DNA from: Oscillospiraceae bacterium
GTDB lineage: Bacteria > Bacillota > Clostridia > Oscillospirales > Oscillospiraceae
Assembly: GCA_904501855.1 (NCBI GenBank)
Contig: CAJGCI010000112.1
Span: forward strand, 1 to 5,937
Direction of reading: 5' to 3'
DNA: 5,937 nucleotides
Part shown: piece after piece, positions 5,702 to 5,937 of the stretch
How the letters are laid out: the number at the start of each line of letters is the position of its first letter
Numbering within the stretch: position 1 is the stretch's first letter
Notes under the pieces: model-generated
Seen by the model: the letters and a program-made list of their open reading frames with translations, nothing else
Databases searched by the model: none
Told to the model about the DNA's origin: nothing
Position numbers and translations under genes: made by a program

Positions 5702-5829
5702 TGCAGACAAACTGCAATCAATACTGTTGTCCCAACAGTATTCATCAGACAGCACATGCTGTCTGCATAAATCCCCCAGCATCGGTCCGCGATTTCCCTG
5801 CTTCACTTTCAGGAGTTTGTGTTCCGATG
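5702..5829 (+). ncRNA. Structured 5' leader of the downstream secreted-protein gene, with alternative pairings
   Basis: Three tandem hairpins are separated by 3 bases each: TGCAG/CTGCA (5702-5716), AATACTGTTG/CAACAGTATT (5720-5742, perfect 10 bp) and CAGACAGC/GCTGTCTG (5746-5765, perfect 8 bp). TGCAGACA (5702-5709) can instead pair perfectly with TGTCTGCA (5760-5767), which would break the first and third hairpins but keep the middle one. ATCCCCC (5771-5777) comes exactly 5 bases after the third hairpin. CATCGG (5780-5785) then pairs with CCGATG (5824-5829), ending 13 bases before the AGGAG. This layout repeats that of 973-1069. A switch-like regulatory RNA is inferred. Confidence 0.5.
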
Positions 5830-5853
5830 TTCCATACCCGAAAGGAGCACTTT

Positions 5854-5937
5854 ATGAAGAAAACCATTACGTTTTTACTTGTGCTGGCACTGGCTTTATC
5901 GTTATGTGCACTGCCGGTCATGGCAGATAACAGCACT
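5854..5937 (+). CDS. N-terminal fragment of a secreted protein (cut by the window end)
   Basis: Twenty-eight codons are visible from the ATG, preceded by AAAGGAG (5841-5847) with 6 bases spacing. They encode a clear Sec signal peptide: a KK start, a Leu/Ala-rich core (residues 7-20) and a likely signal peptidase I site after VMA24. Cys18 is not in a lipobox, because the residue before it is Leu rather than Gly, Ala or Ser, so a lipoprotein is unlikely. The mature protein begins DNST and nothing of its function is visible. Its leader resembles that of the SLH-anchored hydrolase, which suggests shared regulation of surface or secreted proteins. Confidence 0.8.
   Translation, partial: MKKTITFLLVLALALSLCALPVMADNST

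Noticed and set aside
5727..5930. Plus-strand open frame of 67 codons overlapping the last gene
   Set aside because: It starts inside a leader hairpin, lacks a good ribosome binding site, and overlaps the clear signal-peptide frame that starts at 5854.
5854..5937. Lipoprotein signal at Cys18 of the last protein
   Set aside because: The residue before the Cys is Leu, which does not fit a lipobox, and a clear VMA signal peptidase I site follows.

Overview
The window looks like chromosomal DNA from a moderate-GC member of the Clostridia, possibly Lachnospiraceae. The evidence is strong AGGAG ribosome binding sites, classic hairpin-plus-T terminators, AT-rich gaps between GC-richer genes, and a secreted enzyme carrying three S-layer homology (SLH) domains. 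The taxon is an inference; there is no rRNA or other marker gene here. No mobile element, tRNA or CRISPR array was seen.

Layout, all on the + strand: (1) the 3' part of a GntR/FadR-type regulator with an FCD ligand-binding domain, ending at 671 and followed by a strong terminator; (2) a gene-free stretch 672-1092 with a second, orphan terminator at 858-895 and then a long structured leader; (3) a secreted, wall-anchored SGNH/GDSL hydrolase (1093-3102) with its own terminator; (4) a 684-base gap holding a duplicated palindrome, a possible promoter and operator, and a second structured leader; (5) an acyl-CoA synthetase-like adenylate-forming enzyme (3787-5517) with its own terminator; (6) a third leader; (7) the start of another secreted protein (5854 onward, cut by the window edge). 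Every complete gene has its own terminator and a long 5' leader, so these look like monocistronic units rather than an operon.

The most interesting content is non-coding. The leaders of the two secreted-protein genes match in layout although most of their sequence differs. Both have a 14-base box (13/14 identical), then after 86-89 bases an ATCCCCC box that sits exactly 5 bases after a perfect hairpin. A 6-bp long-range stem follows, then 13-14 bases to the Shine-Dalgarno site. The upstream hairpins show one compensatory base-pair change. The acyl-CoA synthetase leader has a related hairpin + ATCCCCCC unit and two more C-rich loops. This may be an undescribed cis-regulatory RNA family linked to cell-surface genes. 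Two to three copies in one window is thin evidence, and a covariance search would decide it.

No direct functional link between the regulator, the hydrolase and the synthetase can be shown. A FadR-type regulator near an acyl-CoA synthetase is suggestive, but they are 3.1 kb apart with terminators between.
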